64,000 nucleotides of DNA, from contig NC_077246.1 in NCBI RefSeq assembly GCF_947179165.1, positions 69,660,421 to 69,724,420 of the forward strand, given 5' to 3'. Position 1 is the stretch's first letter. Every line of letters starts with the position of its first letter. The translations under genes and the position numbers were made by a program. Origin of the DNA: Solanum dulcamara (taxonomy: Eukaryota; Streptophyta; Magnoliopsida; Solanales; Solanaceae). Shown here in pieces: positions 1 through 12,100 of the stretch. Below the pieces are notes generated by a model that saw nothing but the letters and a program-made list of their open reading frames with translations, was not told the origin of the DNA and did not search any database.

Positions 1-194
1 GGCTTCTGTTTCTTGTAGCTTAAACTACAAAATACGAGTTTACTTTTGCTGCTTGTTTGTATTTTCTTCTAATGTTATTATGTTTGTTAGTTATTTGAAA
101 GCATCTTGATTGTTTGTATTTTCTTCTAATGTTATTATGTTCGTTAGTTATTTGAAAGCAGCTTGACTGGTTTCTTTTTGATTCATTTCTGTAG
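1..194 (+). other. Intron 3 end of MED15 copy A, with a 57-bp tandem duplication
   Basis: This stretch aligns base for base with intron 3 of copy C (from about 38,987), so the window opens inside the gene. It holds two tandem copies of a 57-bp unit starting at 54 and 111 (TTTGTATTTTCTTCTAATG...). Copy C has both units and copy B (from about 18,186) has only one. The acceptor is TTTCTGTAG just before 195. Confidence 0.85.
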
Positions 195-3100
195 GATCCC
201 ACAGCATGCAATCCCAACTTAACAGCCAAGCACAGCAACTTCCTGTACCTATGGTGGCCAATCAAACTCAAACACGACAACCACTGTTGCAGCAAAACAT
301 TCAGAACAACATGGCATCAACTGGGCTGCAAAATTCTGCTAGCTTGGCTCCCGCACTTCCTCCTGTGAGTAATTTGACGCAGGGTACCATGCCAAATGTC
401 GTGGGCCAGAATTCTAATTTGCAAAACATGCAAAACATGCCAAATGTTGGTCAAAACTCAGTAGGAAATGCCATTGGGCAAGGCATGCCTTCTAATATGG
501 TTGCTAATTCTCAGAGGCAGATGCAGGGAAGACAACAACAGGTTGTTTCTCAACAGCAACAGCAGCAGTCTCAGACAACACAGCAATATCTTTACCAGCA
601 GCAACTGCATCATCATCAAATGATGAAGCAGAAATTTCAGCAGGGAAGCACGTCACAGTCCTTGATGCAATCTCACATGCAGCAGCAACAGCAGCAACAG
701 CCGCAGGAGCAGCAGCAACAACAACCACAGCAGCAACAAAACCTTCTACAACCTACTCAGACACAACCTTCTCAGCAAGCTATGATGCAACCTTCTTCAA
801 TACAATCTTCTTCTTTGTCCAACCTTCAGCAGAATCAACAGTCAACTCAATCTGTACTTCACCAACGGCAACAATCAGTTATGAGACAGCAGCAGGCTCC
901 CATGGTTCATCAACAGCAATCATCAATGCTACAGCAACCAATTTTACCAGCTCAACAGCACCAACAACAGCAGCAGCAGCTGAGTGCACAACAGACAAAT
1001 GTTTCAAATCTCCAGCAGAACCAATTGATGGTTCAACAGAACACAATGCCTGATGTTCAGCAGAGACTAGTGGGCCAACAGAACAACTATAACAGTCTGC
1101 AGCAGCAGCAATTACTTAATCAGCAAAACAACTTTCAAAATATGCATCAGCAGCAATTGGGCTCTCAAAGTAATATTGCTGGGGTCCAGCAGCAACAGCT
1201 GTCTGGAAGTCAACAACCTGGTAACTCTGGCTTGACGTCTAATCAGCACCCTATCCATATGATGCAGCAACCAAAAGTTCCTGTGCAACAACAAATGCTG
1301 CAGAGTACTACGACATTGTTACCAAGTCAAGGTCAACAATCGCAGTCGCAGCCAGCACAACAGCAAATGATGTCTCAGAGCCAATCACAACCAGGACAGT
1401 TACAGCCACCTTTGGGTGGTTTGCAGCAACAGACGAATCAATTGCAAAGGGAGATGCAACAGAGGCTTCAACCATCAGCCCCCCTGCTTCAACAGCAGAA
1501 TGTAATGGAACAGCAGAAGCAGCTATATCAATCACAAAGAGCCGCACCAGAAGCCTCATCAAGTATGTTTTTTTTCTTAATCAAAGCTTTCAATTAGGTC
1601 TCATAAATCATTCTTTAGCAGTTTTTCATTCATAGGTATTTCCACCTTTCATGCCTTCTGTGTGTGAAGGTATATGACTTCTACACTATTTTAACCACTG
1701 GTTACATTTTTTTTAATGTAAAAATGACTAGTCTTTGAGTGGTGGCGTGTCACCAAGTGATCTTGCTGTTTTGATCAGCTTAACCATACTGTGATGGAAA
1801 CTAAGAAATAATGAGATCCGAAAGATGCATTTGATTTTCATTTAAGGGATGGAAATCTTAGTCTATTTTAAAATTCATTGAGTATTGGTATACTACCAAA
1901 TACCCAATCATCTTGGTCTAAAGTGAGAAACTTAACTTCTTTCACAAGGACATTCGGATGACAGCTAAAGTGTTATGAATATAGTTTCTCAAAAAAAAAG
2001 GTACGAATATTATCTGAAACATCCAACACCTTTCATATCCCAAAACTTGCCTGAAATTCTAATGCTGTAAGGAGTCAAGTACTTCAATATTATTGTGCTA
2101 TCCTTAACTTTTGGTTTATTTGTAGCATCTTTAGATTCTACAGCTCAGACGGGAAATGCAAATACAGCTGATTGGCAGGAGGAGGTTTACCAAAAGGTAT
2201 TGTTTTTTCAAATGGTATTTCTATCTGCACAGGATGTTGAAAACTAAGGAAATTACTGATGAATTGCTGGAAATTGTTGTTTTGGAAATGGACAAGTGAA
2301 CTGTATTTTGATAAATTGACTGATAGCAACAATATAAGAAATAGATGAATACTGTGAAATATTTCCTGTGATTGATGGAGTAATAGAGGAGGTTTACCAA
2401 AATAAGTGTTCAGCAAATTCATGGTCATACCCATTCCCTCAAGGCACTTTTATGGTGTTCCAATTCGTAGGAGTATGAAATTAAGCTTATTACAGATAAC
2501 TTGTAAGAAATTGATTTATTCTCAACTGAAAAGTGAAGAACTACTACATCAACAACAACAACTATTATGCCTCAATGTCAATCAAGTCAGGGTCTGTTAT
2601 ATGAATTCTTGTTGTCTACCTCTCTTCATTTGAGCCTTTCTCGATTTAATATTATAGCACTAGAAATTCCTTACACTTTCTCCTGGCATAATTGAGAAGT
2701 GAAGTAAATCTGATAAATTGATTGGTTACAATTGATTTTTGATGAAGTGATTATAAATAGTTGAATGTTGTTATGTACTATCTAAATTCACGAGGTAATA
2801 TGTCTGTAAGTTCGGGTCAGGGTTCTCATAATATGTCCCGAATTTGCTTTATTCCATGGAAACTAAAATATTTATTTCTAGTTTGAAGGGTAAACCTATT
2901 CATGCAAGAAGCATAAATTTGAATATATGGCTATTAGAAAATTTTGTTCTTTGTGAAAAGACACATTCATCTGTATTAGTTGGTATACTTTTTTTGCTTT
3001 TGTTTTTTGGGATAACACGAAAAATTCATTGTTTCCTGCTTCAAAATGCGGATGATAATGGGTCTGCCCCTCTAGCCTTTTCTACTTAAATACCCGACTT

Positions 3101-6100
3101 GGTTTACTAGCTAAGAGTAAGTTGGAATACTTTGAGTTCACCAAGGATAAACATATAACATCAACATGCCCTTTTACTTGTGAAGCTAACTACATTGTTG
3201 TTATTCATTTTTACCCTCATTTTGCTTCATTGATTATAAAGGTGTAAAGTGAAAAAAAGAATATGATGATTCCACACTAAACTATATCATATCTCCCAAA
3301 CAACTATAGAAAAGTATATTCTAATTCCTCCTGGTTGGGCTGGTGTATTATCACATGTTGGAACTAGACCCTTGCTGTGAGCACTGAGCAGAAATGTGTA
3401 CCAAGAAGCTAAAGCAAGCAAAGTTCTGTTGTTTATTTTTTCATTCACACGTTTAATCATGCAAAATGGATTCTTTAATGAGTTCTAGACTTTCTCTTCC
3501 ACTTCACTTTTAATCTTTTTATCTGGAAGGTTCTTTCATGAAGATTCTCTAGTTTGTTCTCTACTGCATTGTACAGTTGATCTAAGTATTACTTATCCAC
3601 ATGAGAATGCAGTCTTCAAATTTGCACAATTGAGTTATGCAAAATTTTAATGCAGATAAAGTCTATGAAGGAGTCATATTTACCAGAGCTCAATGATCTA
3701 TACCAAAAAATTGCTTCGAAAGTGCAACAGGTATGTCATCAACATTTTAATCCGTTATTATCATTTCTGGAGCAATTCTAACAGCTGTATGGTGCAGCGT
3801 GCTGGATACTGGATTTTGATATAATTTGAGATGTTAATAGTTCTCAGAAATCATTCTCCTTATGGGGACAGTACTTGCAATCATATATTTCTCCCTACTT
3901 ATCCTAAACCATTGCAGGCATAGCCCTCTAATTGCTTCGTCATAGTTCCAAATTATGGTTTGACTCCCTTGAAAGTTTTGTCAATTGACACACCATCATT
4001 TGCATATAGCATGGACCAAGGTGTACTGCATTTGTATTATATTGGTTAGGTCATCCATAACTAGGTAAACAGGTACTGGTATCAGATTGATTTTATAAAC
4101 CTATGGTTATTGGAAACTCCTCTTATCTATTTGCATGTTTCTCACACCCATTATAGCTCCTTCTTACATATATTCTCTGGCAGTTGATACAAACTTCTTG
4201 ATATGCCCATAGGTAATCCTTGAAAATATTATCTAACTGAGAACTGATGCAGAAAGCTCAAAACTCTAAATTCTCATTTTTGCATCTTTGGTTCCTTTCC
4301 TGCCATCTTGAGAAACAGTTGTATCATACTGGGAATACATTGTAGTGCAACTCATAAGGGAGTTGCTTTCTGAGGGACTCAAAATATCCACAGCTATTGT
4401 CAAGCTTGGGCATACTAAACAATGACCCAATTGAGACCATGGCCACACCTTGATAAAACAGTGATGATGTGGTCAACCTTGGATACGTGGCTCTTCGATG
4501 GGGGAAGGACCACGCTAGTCGTCTGAGTGTGTGGTGTGTAGTGGGTTTTCATTTCTTGCATCTACATCATTTGTCTGTGTTGAAGCGTTGTGTATGATTG
4601 TGAAGTAGAGGTGGAGGACACCATAAAATGAGTTATTTACACATGTCCAGGTGAACGCTGTGATGTAGATGACATTTTTATGTTCGCTTTGGGGAAGGCT
4701 TCAAGGCATCCCTAATTCTTCGGGCAAGGGCTTGATATATCTAAGTTTAAAGAGCACTAAAGTCAACATTCTGTTGAACTGGGCACCTGGCTACTATGTT
4801 ATTTGTCTCTTGATGTTCTTTCTTAGTTTTACTCCCTTTTTCTTTGCTGTGGGAGGTACTTGAAGCATGACTTTTGAAAGTTTGCAAAGGGCAAGAAACA
4901 GGACTGTGACTAAACTGGTTTTTTTCCTGATTTTAAGCAAGATTCTCTTCCTCAGCGTCCTCAAAATGAGCAAATTGAAAAGCTCAAGATGTTCAAGATT
5001 ACTCTGGAACGAATTGTGCTTTTCTTGCGGCTTAACAAGCAGGATATTCAACCTTCTCACAAAGAAAAACTGGTTGCGGTTGAGAAGCACATAAGTTTCT
5101 TTCTTAGTTCCAATAGGCCGCGCAGCAAGCCTTCTTCTTCTCCACTTCAGGGACAACTTCCTCAGTCTTCCATGCAGCTTCAGCAACCACAATCTCTTGA
5201 TGGTCAAACTAATCCATCGATGCAACCTGTACAGGGTTCCATGGCAGCAATGCCGCAGAATAATCTCACCAATTTGCAACATAATTCCTTGTCTGGAGTA
5301 TCGACAATTTCCAACCCTCAGCAACACATGATAAACACAGTACAGCCTGGTTCCAGTGTGGATTTGGGACAGGGTAATTCATTGAACCCACTGCAGCAGG
5401 TGGCTACTGGCTCTTTACAACAGAATCCTGTAAACAGTCCTCAACAAGTTAACATAAGCTCATTAAGCTCACAAAGTGGAACACACCCTGTACAGGCAAA
5501 CCTCGGTTCCCTACAGCAAAATTCTAACGCCCTGCAACAGTCACTTCCTAAGCAGCACGAGCAGCAAATGTTGCAGAACCAGCAATTTAGACAGCAGTAC
5601 CACCATCGGCAGATGCAGCAGCAACTTTTTCAAAGGCAGCAGTTAATGCAACAGCAGCAAGCAAAGCAACAGCAGACCGCGCTATTGCCAACCCACCAGA
5701 TGACACAGCTTCAACAGATGACTGATGCTAATGACCTAAAGATAAGGCAGCAAATGGGAATGAAAACAGGAGTTTTACAGCAACAACAAGCAGTTGGCCA
5801 ACGTGTTGGATCTCATCATCCCCAATTGAAGTCAGGAATATCTTCACCTCAACTCCATCAAGCACTATCTCCTCAGGTTACCCAACATCCTTCTCCACAA
5901 ATTGATCAACAAAATATGTTGGCATCTCTTACCAAAGCTGGGACTCCCCTCCAGTCCGCAAGCTCACCATTTGTTGTCCCATCTCCTTCAACTCCCTTGG
6001 CTCCATCTCCAATGCCGGGGGATTCTGAAAAAGTTTGTGCTGGCCTTGGATCACATACCACAGCTGGAAATATAATGCATCAGCAAGCTACTGGTGCTTC

Positions 6101-8889
6101 TGCACCTGCCCAATCTCTTGCAATTGGTACACCTGGGATATCAGCCTCACCTTTGCTTGCTGAGCTTACTCCTCTAGATGGTACACATGCCAATGTCTCA
6201 GCTGCTGTTCCTGGCAAGTCAAGTGTTGAACAACCATTTGAACGCTTGATGAAAGTGGTTTGTATTATACCATTCCCCTTAATTTATATTTTCAGTAATC
6301 CCAATAAATCTGTCTTCATTTGAATTGACATATTCATTATGTTCAGGTTAAAAACATGTCTGACAAAGCATTGAATTTGTCAGTTAGTGACATCAGTTCA
6401 GTTGTCAGTATGACTGATAGAATAGCAGGATCTGCTCCAGGAAATGGATCAAGAGCAGCTGTTGGCGAAGATTTGGTTGCCATGACCAAATGTCGTCTCC
6501 AAGCGAGAAATTACTTTACGCAGGATGGACCTACAGGAACAAAGAAAATGAAGCGATATACAACTTCCAACGTTGTTTCATCAAGCAGCAGTTTAAATGA
6601 TAGTTTATGGCAGTTGAATTGTTCTGAAGCACCTGAGTTAGAGTCAACAGCAACATCCAATGCCAAAAGACCTAAACTAGAGGTAATCTTCTGCTGCCTA
6701 GTTACAGGACAAAAGTACAAAACTACACTTCCAAACATGAGAGCTCTGTGGTAGACTATATTGGTTCTTAAAAGAAAAAGGAGGTCCATTCAGGTGCACT
6801 TTAGAGTTAAAAAAGTAAAAACAGATCTTTGGCCATGACCACTTGAGAGAGAGAGAGTAGAATGACCAAATGCAATACGGTGGAATATTTCCTGAAGTTT
6901 CAGCTTGCATGCAAACTGAAACTCAACTCAAAGTGGTTTTTAACTATCATTCCGTTTGTCTGCTCTTTCATTTAATTGATTATGTTTCTGCAACTGGAAC
7001 TTCAACCCCAAACTACCACTTTTTGGACTGTTCTGAAAACTTTGATAGCTATGGAGAATACTATATGGGGATCAAACATTACTTTATGTGAATGAGACAT
7101 GAGTTTTGCTTCTTTAGTACTTTTGCAGCTTGTGTGTGTCCAAATTATCTGAACCAAGTATAAGATGACTGTCTAGAATCAAACATATGCAGTATATTGA
7201 ATGCCTATTTATGAACTATTTACTGCCTATTTATGAACTGTTTTGACTTGAATCACCAACTGCACCTCATTTTGTTGCTAGGCTCTCTGGCATTTAGATT
7301 GACACAAAGCACTTGGTCCTTGCATTTTCATATTGGGTTTCTTTATGCCTGGATTCACCCTACTCTTTTGTTTTATTATAAACAATGTGAATCACTTGAA
7401 TCCCACCTAATCATTTGATAGAGTAATTGTATTTCCAAACGAGTAAATTTATTCAACAGAAAAAGCAAAAATACAAATTGGAAACTTTCCAAGCTTTGGC
7501 AGTATACAGGGAATAGGTATTATAATTTATAAGACTCGAGAATATTAAAGCAGCTTTGCTTCTAGGCAACATGTGAACCATTATTCTGGAATGGTGTTTT
7601 TATTCCGTAAAGCTTTGCATTTATCGGAAAATGAGTTAATTTTTGTTATTTTTTTTTGTCACATGGTTGCATTTCATCCATTTCTTTTCATGATCAGACA
7701 TCCAATGTTTGATGTAAGATAGAATGTTTTATCACAAAAATGTTGATCTTTTTCAGATGCTGATTTTCCTTAATCTTGCATTCATATTGATGTGTTGATC
7801 TTGACAAGGAAATTGCTTTACTTTCAACTTTGGTTTCTCCAGCTTTACCATGTAATAACAGTAATTAGTAATCTGTTGTAGGTTAATCATGCACTGGTTG
7901 AAGAGATACAGAAAATCAATCGGCAACTTATCGACACTGTTGTAGAAATTAGTGACGAAGGTGTTGATCCAAGTGCTCTTGCTGCTGCAACAGAGGGTGG
8001 TGAAGGCACTAATGTTAAGTTTTCTTTCACTGCCGTTGCATTGAGTCCAAACTTAAAAGCACTGTATGCTTCAGCACAGATGGTGAGATTTTGATCTTCA
8101 TATACTGAACTTCTGTCATTAACTCCATATGAAAAAAAAAAAACTTCAGTCATCAACTCTTTTACATTTTTTGTTTCTTTGGTTGAATGATGGTCTTTTA
8201 CTTCTGTGCAGTCTCCAATTCAGCCTTTGAGATTGCTTGTTCCAGTTAATTATCCAAACTGCTCTCCGATTTTGTTGGACAAATTCCCAGTTGAAGTCAG
8301 GTGAGTAAATTCTGGCAGTCCTCTTGATTTAGTTAGTACTAGTAAGAGATGAGTAAAGACAGAGAAAGGGAAGACAAAATTAATAAGAGCAATTATAGCC
8401 CTTGTTATAAAAAATAAGAGCAGTTATAACGTATGAAGTCAAAAAAGCATTAATAGACCTGATTTTATGCTGTATTCGTCATACCTTGTTGATTTGTGAA
8501 AAAGGTCGTAGATTTGAATTCTCTAATGGTCAATCATAAAAGATTTTGTACATGTGCCTTTTGATTTTTGTAAAGATTATCAACTAAGTTGAAGATCACC
8601 TTATGCAGTCTTATAGTCTCCACTTTAACTCCTAAGTGAATCATTTAAAAACTTGGTTTCAACTATTTTCTGCTGCAGTAAAGAGTATGAAGATCTATCC
8701 ATGAAGGCCAAGTCAAGGTTTAGTGTCTCTCTGCGAAGTCTTTCACAGCCGATGTCTTTAAAAGACATAGCCAGGACTTGGGATGTTTGTGCTCGTGCTG
8801 TAGTTTCTGAATACGCACAGCAAAGTGGAGGAGGAGGAACCTTCAGCTCAAAGTATGGTTCTTGGGAGAATTGTTCGACTGCAGCATGA
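195..8889 (+). CDS. MED15A: MED15a-like Mediator tail subunit, copy A (5' exons lie outside the window)
   Basis: Mediator subunit 15 links DNA-bound activators to RNA polymerase II through the Mediator tail in the nucleus. Eight exons fit splice consensus and one continuous frame: 195-1562, 2126-2196, 3656-3730, 4938-6257, 6347-6682, 7882-8082, 8212-8300 and 8679-8889 (TGA). The first is a glutamine-rich low-complexity block of about 456 codons. The 71- and 75-base exons carry DWQEEVYQK and [13 protein letters not shown], which are typical of plant MED15. The 1,320-base exon is Q/S/P-rich and includes [19 protein letters not shown]. The last four exons form the conserved C-terminus ([37 protein letters not shown]). 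The acceptor before 4938 is AAG rather than CAG, and the same is true in copy C. By alignment to copy C, the KIX exons 1-3 should lie left of base 1. No frame lesion is visible. The gene is nearly identical to copy C at 34,029-47,382, so both may be active. The family call is secure; whether copy A has an intact 5' end cannot be seen. Confidence 0.9.
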
Positions 8890-9146
8890 ACAAAGACTAA
8901 ATTATGAGGTTTTATTCATCCTGCTTCGGCCTTGCTCTCCTGCTGCTACCTCCTATTTACTGATGGTGACCGCGTATTTATCGGCTTCTTGAATTGAATG
9001 CTGAGATTCATTTGTATATGCTGGTTGTTACTGGATAAGCTTTTGTACCCCCTTGAGTTGTTTGTACTCAAGTGTGTGGATTTTGCCTTTTGAGGTGTTT
9101 GTCCTTTAAACTTAAATGACTATTTTGTGCTGGATATCTATGAACT
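8890..9146 (+). other. Probable 3' UTR of MED15 copy A
   Basis: This non-coding stretch follows the TGA and is closely conserved with the sequence after the stop of copy C (47,383-47,640), as expected for a duplicated 3' UTR. It is T-rich, with no clean AATAAA that I can single out. The exact polyadenylation site is not determined. Confidence 0.5.
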
Positions 9147-9261
9147 TAGGGCTCATTTTGTACAAGGTATAAGTAATCTCGGGATTAATTTTAGGATGAG
9201 CTTATCCCATGTTTGGTTGGTATAATTAAGCCCGGGATAACTTGTTCCCTAACCAAACTTG
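9147..9261 (+). mobile_element. Small MITE-like element at the duplication edge (copy A side)
   Basis: The unit runs from TTAGGGCTCATTTTGTAC to CCTAACCAAACTTGC, with imperfect inverted ends and internal GGGATTAATTTTAGGATG and CTTATCCCATGTTTGG motifs. A homologous unit follows copy C at 47,638-47,756. Homology between the A and C flanks stops at this element. It is a hAT-type or similar MITE by appearance only; the superfamily is not certain. Confidence 0.45.
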
Positions 9262-11155
9262 CATATTTTAGAAGTAAGCAACCAAGCTAGTAGTCTCTTC
9301 CTCTTCTACTTCACTTTTAACTTTTTTTCTGGAAGGTTCTTTCATGAAGATTCTCTAGTTTGTTCTCTACTGCATCGTACAGTTGATCTAATTATCAAAT
9401 ATCCTCATGGGAACGCAGTCTTGACATGTACGAAATTGACTTAATGAAAATTTGTAATGCAGATCATGTCTATGAGGGAGATGTATTTATCAGAGCTCAG
9501 TGATTTATACTGGAAAATTGCTGCTGAAATGCAGCAGGTTTGTTTTTTAAGCTAAATTTGCATGGACTCCAAGAGAACTCAAGTCCTTTGATATAATCAT
9601 TGTTGATAGATTTTAAATCTAACTCATCTCTTTTACTATAATCATCATAATGTCCCACCTATTGTTGCTTTCGGACGCCTTCTTAGTATATGTTTGTACC
9701 ATCTTAGGTGAGAGAGCCATCTTAGACGATGTCTCATTTTAACCTTCATGTGTCACTGTTATATAGACATGATTTTGATGTTAGTGTCTCTTTTCCATCA
9801 CTGAAAGGGATCAAGTCCTCCCTAATTCTTTGGGCTTGGGCTTGATAGTAAAAAGCACTTATATCAACATTTTGTTGAAATGTAGCGTGAAAGTTTTTTT
9901 TTTTTTTTTTTTTTTGTTGGAAGGTAACATATGTGTTCATTTTTAGTTTTTTACTGTGTTATTCGTTTTCCTCCCTTTTTCATGGCTGTGAGGGATGCTT
10001 ATAGCATGACTATTTAAAATTTGGAAAGGGCAAGAAACTGATTTCTTTCTGATTTTGAGCATGACTCCCTTCCTCAGCATCCTCAACATGAGAAAATTGA
10101 AAAAATCAAGATTTTCAAGATGACGTTGGAACGCATTGTGCTTTTCTTGTGGCTTAAAAAGCATGAGATTCAACTTTCTCACAAGGAGTAGTAACTGTTT
10201 TCGCTTAAGAAGCACGTAAGTTTCCTAGTGGCAAAAGGCCGCACAAGCCTATTTCTTCTCCATTGCACGGCCAACTTCCTCAGCCTGCCATCCATACAAG
10301 TCAGGTATGCAGTCTGAACTTGTTTCAGTTGAGTTGTTTTCCTGTATGTGTTAACATCATCTACATTTCCTATTATTGTTTGTATCAAGAGGGGGAGCTT
10401 GATAACTTGGGGACTCGTGATTATTCTCCCAGTATAAATCTCTTAGCTTATGAATGATCTCTCGTGTTAATTCTATTTTGTTCTAAGATCTCATGTGTTT
10501 AAATAGGAAGGTATGGAGGTCGAAGGTTAGTAGAGAGTCGATTGTTGTCATACTTCTAGTAATATGATCTAGGTATCGCGTAGTTTCTTTTTTCTCCAAT
10601 GTGTATTAATATATTTTTGCTACACTTGTTTGTTACATTGCTACACATGTTTGTTACATTGCTACTTTGTTCTCTTTTTCTTTCTTACTTTCCTGCGTTG
10701 ATTTCATTTCTTTTGAGCCCAAGGCCTATTTGGAACAACCTCTCTACCTTGCAAAGGTAGAAGTAAGGTCGTACATGCTACCTTCTCCGGATCTCACTTG
10801 TTGAATTACATGGCTATGTTGTTGTTGATCTCCTTGGTTTTGTTCTAAGATTTTGTGTGCAAAGTTAATGATCTCTTGCAATTTACTCGTAAGTTACTAA
10901 TTATGTCTTGCATGTTATATTCTACACAGGCACAAAATACATATGCACATCAGCCACTTACCATGGATTCCAGTTGGCAAGATATTGCTTCCGAGTTTGA
11001 TAAGACTTCCGTTTGATTCATTAGATGGCAGTTATGATGGACTAGGTTATGTATGGAATGGCTTTGGTACTTCTGGTATTGATGGTAGTTTTGATGGATT
11101 GAGTTCTGATACTAAACTTGATGAGCGTTTAGCCCATGAAGGGCCAATGTACTAA
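9262..11155 (+). pseudogene. MED15-like remnant: exon 6, truncated exon 7 and a foreign terminal exon
   Basis: The 9,262-9,462 stretch matches the 3' part of MED15 intron 5. Exon 6 (9,463-9,537) is intact, reading SMREMYLSELSDLYWKIA and followed by GT. Exon 7 begins at 10,060 (HDSLPQHPQHEKIEKIKIFK) but has a TAG at 10,189-10,191, frame damage after it, and ends at 10,304 at a GT donor. Only the first 245 or so of 1,320 bases remain. The last bases before that donor, together with the intron start, resemble the end of MED15 exon 2 and the start of intron 2, so exon 7 is fused to another part of the gene. After a SINE-bearing intron, a terminal exon at 10,930-11,016 reads AQNTYAHQPLTMD... and stops at TGA. 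No 5' exons are present, so this is a dead fragment. A second frame (to 11,155) preserves DGSYDGL and GFGTSGIDGSFDGL, which suggests an older, longer tail broken by a frameshift. Confidence 0.75.
10305..10929 (+). repeat. Intron-like spacer with SINE tail, shared with copy B
   Basis: This segment is homologous to about 18,350-18,968 in copy B, including TTGATAACTT, GATCTCATGTGTTTAAATAGG and a SINE fragment (about 10,715-10,830). The SINE part shows the family core (CAACCTCTCTACCTTGCAAAG, then GGATCTCACTTG, then TATGTTGTTGTTG). Because the same SINE sits at the same place in both copies, it was inserted before the segment was duplicated. Confidence 0.6.
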
Positions 11156-12100
11156 AGTACTCGTGAACCCACACATCCCTCCCTGGATTATGTTAAGTAC
11201 TCGTGAACCCATGCATCCTTCCCTAGATTATGTTAAAATGACAACATTTTATGTGGGAACTAAGGCGAAAATTCAAAATGTCCATCTCCTACAAGTTATT
11301 CTCTCTGTCTGAATCTTTAGCAGCACTTTTACATACAAAGGTTACACTTTTCCTCAAAAAAAATTTATGCTCTCTTTTTAGTTTTTCTTCAATTTTATGG
11401 TCTCTCTGTCTGATTTTTCTTTTGTGATAATAATATTAATTATAGTTTACTTGTCAAGTCGTTGTTTAGGCAAAAAAAATTTAGCATTTTACCTAATGGT
11501 AGTATAGTGCATCCATTCTCTTGAACTTTTGGATATGCCTCTGAGCACATGTTGAGTAAGGATGGTTGAGGAACGATTTAGAGAAAATTGTGACTCATTC
11601 GAAAAATAAGTTGTGTCAAAATTTTCTTTTCTATTTGTATCTATTTAGTGATTAACCTGCTAATTAATTTCTTTAATCCCACTCAATAAAGTACGGTTTC
11701 GATATGGGCTCCGAAAGTGATACCAAATTCCACTTCTATATTATTATTTTTAAATTTAGAAGTTTAAAAAAGTTATTCTTCACTATTTTAAAAAGGGGGA
11801 TTTTTATTCAGCATCCTAGCTAAGTTGTTCTAGCAGTAACTACTTACCAATTCATATAATAATATGTTTTGTATACTCTTCAATCACCAAACTTTGATGA
11901 ATTAATGTATATTTTACCTTATTTATTAAGTAATGATGGTAAAGTATAGTGACTTGATATAAATACTCCATACAGATAATTTTTTAAAATCTATTAAAGA
12001 GTTGGTGTTGGGTTAGCCGAAAATCAAAGTTATTTATCAATCTAAATCTTTTTTGATATAAGTAACATATATTATTAGAGTTAACACCTAATTTAACACC
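11156..12100. other. Downstream spacer of the MED15 remnant; no gene seen
   Basis: The first part (to about 11,700) is homologous to 19,200-20,230, with the marker ACTCGTGAACCCATGCATCC repeated in tandem in both. At about 11,530-11,545 it retains the empty site for the SINE that is inserted at 19,738. The rest is AT-rich with no supported gene. Confidence 0.6.

Noticed and set aside
504..728. Minus-strand Ala/Val-rich frame opposite the MED15 Q-rich exon (also 39,490-39,705, 1,308-1,562 and 40,300-40,578)
   Set aside because: Antisense of CAG/CAA repeats gives long open frames automatically; it has no start context or separate conservation.
4794..5327. 177-codon minus-strand frame opposite exon 7 (and 43,748-44,110)
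   Set aside because: It is a shadow of the low-complexity exon 7 and differs between copies exactly as the sense strand does.
9262..11155. An active second MED15 gene
   Set aside because: No KIX exons, TAG in exon 7, loss of about 80 percent of exon 7 and all later exons.
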